Source of the DNA: an uncultured Mycoplasmatota bacterium | GTDB lineage: Bacteria; Bacillota_I; Bacilli_A; RF39; UBA660 | Length of the DNA: 35,677 bases | Direction: 5' to 3' | NCBI GenBank assembly: GCA_946554325.1 | Contig: CAMNSB010000007.1 | Location: forward strand, 1 to 35,677 | Part shown: one piece after another, positions 32,180 to 35,677 of the stretch | Position numbering within the stretch: position 1 is the first letter of the stretch | Layout of the letters: each line of letters begins with the position of its first letter | The notes under the pieces: generated by a model | What the model was told of the DNA's origin: nothing | Databases searched by the model: none | What the model saw: the letters and a program-made list of their open reading frames with translations, nothing else | Position numbers and translations under genes: made by a program

Positions 32180-33742
32180 TTATTTTAAACGAAAAGTCCT
32201 TGGTGACACTTTGAAAACAGCAATCAAAGAAACAACAATATAGAAAATAGTAACAAAAATGACAAGAAGAGAAAAAGGAAGAAAAGAAAGATGAATATCC
32301 TTACACAAATAACAAACAAAATAAGTAAGAAAAGAAACAACAGAAAAGGAAACACTCTTCATTTTCATATGTACATCATAGGGTTGTAATAAATAATAAA
32401 TAACCAAATAATGAACAGAGAAAAAGACACTAATTATAATAACAGAAAGAAGAATAAAAAGATAAGTAACCTGAAAAGATCCATTACAAATACTAAAAAG
32501 AAAGACAAGTCCTAAACCAATCACCAAAGCAGGACGTAAATTAACTCGCATTACGGTCTTCAATCTTTCTTTAAAAACATTTAAAACTACACTAGGATCT
32601 TGATAAAAGTTAAAAGTAAGCATACTTCTATCACAATTATAAAACATAGCCTGTGTAATAATCTCCCCTCGATTTACAAAATACATAATAAAAATAATCA
32701 AAGAGAAATGACTAGTAACAAAATCTAATACTTGTCTTTGGTAAGAGGTATGAATACAAAGGAAAATAGAAATACCTACAAAGAAAAGAAATGAAAAAAT
32801 AGCATAAAGATTAGCAGAATGAGAAAGAATAGCTTTATGTCGTAAAAAGAAAATAGTATTAAAGTAATCATACCCTATCTTCCCTACTAATTTTTTCTCA
32901 TCAATAGCATAATCTTTTTTTCTAATGGAAACAGCAAGTTGTCTGCCATATCCAATATTCCCTTGATTCATAATAGCCTTTTTTGTATTAATGTGTTTAT
33001 ACATTTTTTTATAATCTTTGATATGAAAAATATAAAAAGAAAAGAGAAAGGCTCCTATGAATGTAACAAGTAAAATAAAGAAATAACTAGAGTATGGTAA
33101 AAACAGATGAAGATAAGGAAATAAAAAGGCACATATTCCTCCTATTATCAAAATGAGAAAATAAAGAGAAGTTTGATAAATAAGAAAATACCCATATTTC
33201 CTATAAAACCAAATAGCAATACCCTCACCAATGATTTTAAGAAAAACAGTAATCAAAGAAAGAAGAAGAGGAATTAGAAAAGAAGTCTGAAAGAAAACAC
33301 TATAAAAGAAAGACAAACTAAGAAAAGAAAAGAAAAACATTGTAACCATGTCATAAATAAAATAAGCAAGTGTATACTCTCTAGCATCCATATTCATAAG
33401 AATAACAGAATAATACTTCTTTTTTCCAACAGACAGAATTTTTGCATTAATAAAACAACCAATAATCGCTAAAAACAAATAAATATGAGCAAAAACTTCT
33501 CCATTTAAACTAGAAAAAAGAAACAAAGAAAGTGCATAAATCGTTCCTAAGTACATAAACTTAGAAAAAATCATTCGAAAGAAAGTACAAATAAAAGCAA
33601 GAATTTGTACCATTCTTTTAGTACACTCACTTTTATATAAATTATATTTTTTAAAAAAAGGAATCTTTGTTAATCGATAAAGAAAAGAATGAATAGCACA
33701 AGTAATATCTATTTGAAAGGATATCTTCAAAGTATTAAACAT
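32180..33742 (-). CDS. ABC transporter permease, large membrane subunit
   Basis: The 520-residue protein is almost wholly membrane embedded, with around twelve hydrophobic segments and one central basic cytoplasmic loop (about 235-290). It overlaps the ATPase gene by 8 bp and is therefore its partner. Size and layout fit ABC-2-like exporters of unknown substrate. The N-terminal 45 residues are basic and probably inside the cell. Confidence 0.8.
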   Translation of the reverse strand: MFNTLKISFQIDITCAIHSFLYRLTKIPFFKKYNLYKSECTKRMVQILAFICTFFRMIFSKFMYLGTIYALSLFLFSSLNGEVFAHIYLFLAIIGCFINAKILSVGKKKYYSVILMNMDAREYTLAYFIYDMVTMFFFSFLSLSFFYSVFFQTSFLIPLLLSLITVFLKIIGEGIAIWFYRKYGYFLIYQTSLYFLILIIGGICAFLFPYLHLFLPYSSYFFILLVTFIGAFLFSFYIFHIKDYKKMYKHINTKKAIMNQGNIGYGRQLAVSIRKKDYAIDEKKLVGKIGYDYFNTIFFLRHKAILSHSANLYAIFSFLFFVGISIFLCIHTSYQRQVLDFVTSHFSLIIFIMYFVNRGEIITQAMFYNCDRSMLTFNFYQDPSVVLNVFKERLKTVMRVNLRPALVIGLGLVFLFSICNGSFQVTYLFILLSVIIISVFFSVHYLVIYYLLQPYDVHMKMKSVSFSVVSFLTYFVCYLCKDIHLSFLPFSLLVIFVTIFYIVVSLIAVFKVSPRTFRLK

Positions 33743-34430
33743 TTTTCTCTTCCTTCAAACTTTCAATAATTTTATTTTTATAAGCTTCTTTATTCAAATC
33801 CTTTTTCTCTATCAATTCTAACTTTTTATGATGAATAATAACAATAGCATCACACAAATCCATAGCAATTTCCAAAATATGAGTAGAAAAAATAAGAATA
33901 TGTTCTTGTTTTATTTGTTTCAAAAGTTTTTTCATCTCATCTTGTACAACAATATCAAAAGAAGTAAGTGGTTCATCTAGTAATAATACTTTAGGATTAC
34001 TAATAATATGAATCAATAGTTGCATTTTATTTTTCATCCCATGGGAATATTCTTTCATAATTTTATTTTGATCTTCTTCCTTAATTTTTACCATATCAAA
34101 ATATTCAGAAATAGTTTTAGGATTTGGAATTTTTTCTGAATTAATTTCTAAAAAAAATTTTAAAAACTCATATCCTGTCAAAAACTCTGGAACATTAGGG
34201 GTAGCAGTAACATATCCAATATCGCGAATATCTATTTTTTCTTTATCTAGCAATATATCTCCACAATCAATATCAATATCTTCGTTAATAGCATTAAAAA
34301 ATGTTGTCTTTCCGCTTCCATTTCGTCCAAGTAATCCATAAATTTTTCCATCTTCAAATGTAAAGTTAACACCATCTAAAACTTTTTTTTGATGATAACT
34401 TTTTGATAATCCTTTTACTTTTAATTCCAT
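33735..34430 (-). CDS. ABC transporter ATP-binding protein
   Basis: The 231-residue ATPase has Walker A GLLGRNGSGKTT, signature EYSHGMKNKMQL, Walker B VLLLDEPLTSFD and switch FSTHILE. The signature YSHGMKNK is the variant common in exporters. The ATG at 34430 is chosen because AGG lies 9 nt upstream; an ATG three codons earlier directly abuts it. The gene starts at the end of the cysteine desulfurase gene and overlaps the permease, so the three are one operon. Confidence 0.9.
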   Translation of the reverse strand: MELKVKGLSKSYHQKKVLDGVNFTFEDGKIYGLLGRNGSGKTTFFNAINEDIDIDCGDILLDKEKIDIRDIGYVTATPNVPEFLTGYEFLKFFLEINSEKIPNPKTISEYFDMVKIKEEDQNKIMKEYSHGMKNKMQLLIHIISNPKVLLLDEPLTSFDIVVQDEMKKLLKQIKQEHILIFSTHILEIAMDLCDAIVIIHHKKLELIEKKDLNKEAYKNKIIESLKEEKNV

Positions 34431-34440
34431 ATAATACATC

Positions 34441-35568
34441 CTAACCTTTTAAATTTCTAAAATACTCAACTTTTTGTTTAAAAACATCAAGAAACAAATC
34501 AATTTCTTCTCTAGTAGTAAGATGAGATAAACTAATTCTAATACTAGATTTTGCTCGCTCCATATCCCCTGTAATAGCATAAATGGTCTTGGAATAATCA
34601 TCACTACTACAAGCAGTTCTTGCAGAAACATAAATCTCTTCTTCCTCCAAGGCATGAAGCATGACTTCTGCTTTAACAAAAGGAACACTAATATTGATAA
34701 TATGAGGAATAGAATAAGAATTACTATTAATAAAAACACCATCTATTTTAGACAACTTTTCTATAAAATAATGATTCAGTCCCTCCACTTGTTTTCTTTT
34801 TTGTAAAAGACCATCATAAGAAAGTCTTAACGCTTTAGAAAAAGCAACAATAAGCCCTAAAGCAGGAGTACCACTACGATAAATAGTAGTAGATTTTCCT
34901 CCATGAATCAGTGGTTCTAACTCAATTTTTTCACGTTTATAAAGAACACCACTTCCCTTTAATCCATAAAATTTTTGACTAGACATGCTAGCAAGATCAA
35001 CATAGGTAAGATCTATTTTTTCTTTACCAACACTCTGTGTCATATCACTATGAAAAAAAATTTTAGGATATAGAGACAGAAGCTTACCAATTTCAAAAAT
35101 ATCTTGAGAAATCCCTACTTCACTATTTACACTAGCAATACTAACAAGCAAAGTATCCTCTCTAATCATCTCTTTTAAAGAATCAAGATTCACTCTTCCA
35201 TAACGATCAAGTTTAGCATAACTAACGGAAAAGCCTAATGACTCTAGATAACGAAATGTTTCAAGTACAGAAGAATGCTCTAATTCAGTAGTAATAATAT
35301 GTTTACCTCTATTTTGATATTTAAAACAAATTCCTTTAATAGCCATATTATTTGCTTCACTCGCCCCACTGGTATAAATAATTTCACGAGGAGAAACATT
35401 TAAAATAGTAGCGATTTGTTTAGTAGAAGCATCCATCAACTTTTTAGCATCCACTCCCAAAGTATGTAAAGAATTAGGATTTCCAATATAATTTTTAACT
35501 ACTTTGTTAAAACTATCCAACACATCTAAATGAACAGGAGTTGTTGCCGAATAATCCAAATAAACCAT
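34441..35568 (-). CDS. Cysteine desulfurase (NifS/IscS-like)
   Basis: The 375-residue PLP enzyme begins VYLDYSATTPVHLDVLDSF, contains TELEHSSVLE, the PLP lysine in SSQKFYGLKGSG and the catalytic cysteine in SARTACSSDDYSK. It takes sulfur from cysteine for iron-sulfur clusters or tRNA thiolation. The ATG at 35568 has AGGTGG upstream, and a longer frame does not. It leads the ABC exporter genes in one operon. No iscU/sufU or tRNA-thiolation gene is in the window, so its sulfur acceptor cannot be told. Confidence 0.93.
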   Translation of the reverse strand: MVYLDYSATTPVHLDVLDSFNKVVKNYIGNPNSLHTLGVDAKKLMDASTKQIATILNVSPREIIYTSGASEANNMAIKGICFKYQNRGKHIITTELEHSSVLETFRYLESLGFSVSYAKLDRYGRVNLDSLKEMIREDTLLVSIASVNSEVGISQDIFEIGKLLSLYPKIFFHSDMTQSVGKEKIDLTYVDLASMSSQKFYGLKGSGVLYKREKIELEPLIHGGKSTTIYRSGTPALGLIVAFSKALRLSYDGLLQKRKQVEGLNHYFIEKLSKIDGVFINSNSYSIPHIINISVPFVKAEVMLHALEEEEIYVSARTACSSDDYSKTIYAITGDMERAKSSIRISLSHLTTREEIDLFLDVFKQKVEYFRNLKG

Positions 35569-35677
35569 AATATCACCACCTATATTATATAACAAAGCAA
35601 AACAATAGCACAAGTAGCAAGCTCAGGATAAAAACACGAAAAAATAACAGATAAACTATTGACATCCAAAATATAAA

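Noticed and set aside
1-35677. CRISPR array, rRNA genes or recoded UGA
   Set aside because: No regularly spaced repeats with spacers and no rRNA sequence were seen. UGA ends several genes at the expected place, so the standard code applies.

Overview
The window is AT-rich Bacillota DNA that uses the standard stop set: TGA ends real genes, for example the activase ending at 25731. Strong AGGAGG-type ribosome sites, TTGACA/TATAAT promoters and the gene content (large serine recombinase with TnpV and KTR remnants, LysM protein, three-subunit CoA-dehydratase activase, ABC-F) suggest an uncultured gut Bacilli/Erysipelotrichia- or Clostridia-like anaerobe. The exact lineage cannot be fixed from sequence alone.

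Layout. 1-1.8 kb: an acidic low-complexity protein and tRNA-Cys with its own promoter and terminator. 1.8-10.1 kb: a decayed mobilizable element with a large serine recombinase, a broken TnpV, an oriT-like patch plus MobC but no relaxase, and a broken cysteine-rich KTR gene. Its cargo is one co-directional minus-strand block: AbiEi/AbiEii toxin-antitoxin, an OmpR-type response regulator, a BcrA-like ABC transporter and a histidine kinase. Four direct repeats lie in front of the ABC genes. 10.1-10.35 kb: a plus-strand small RNA gene. 10.36-12.9 kb: a MATE transporter fused to a cytidylate-kinase-like domain, and a triple LysM protein. 12.97-16.4 kb: a DpnII (GATC) restriction-modification operon led by an unknown gene with a hydrophobic C-terminus. 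16.4-22.7 kb: ASCH, zinc-ribbon/DUF3592, a membrane-anchored beta-rich protein, a frameshifted UbiB/AarF kinase, a PH-like protein, a membrane thioredoxin, an unknown protein and a secreted thermonuclease. 22.8-25.7 kb: a three-gene 2-hydroxyacyl-CoA dehydratase/activase operon. 25.73-26.06 kb: a candidate undescribed type I toxin-antitoxin locus. 26.2-30.0 kb: NUDIX hydrolase, an ABC-F protein with one degenerate ATP site, and several unknown genes. 30.07-30.70 kb: a ~630-nt structured RNA gene with a consensus promoter and a terminator. 30.9-35.6 kb: an unknown gene, a secreted glucosaminidase-like protein, an ABC exporter and a NifS-like cysteine desulfurase.

The two most interesting loci lie where there are no conventional genes. 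At 25.73-26.06 kb a 25-residue hydrophobic peptide has its own promoter, a leader hairpin covering part of its ribosome site, a predicted 5' end that can pair with its own 3' UTR, and a convergent ~120-nt RNA with its own promoter and terminator. This is the architecture of a type I toxin-antitoxin pair with fold-back control. At 30.07-30.70 kb a long, GC-richer RNA rich in nested helices recalls the giant ornate bacterial RNAs (ROOL/GOLLD/OLE size class); I cannot assign it to a class without a covariance search.
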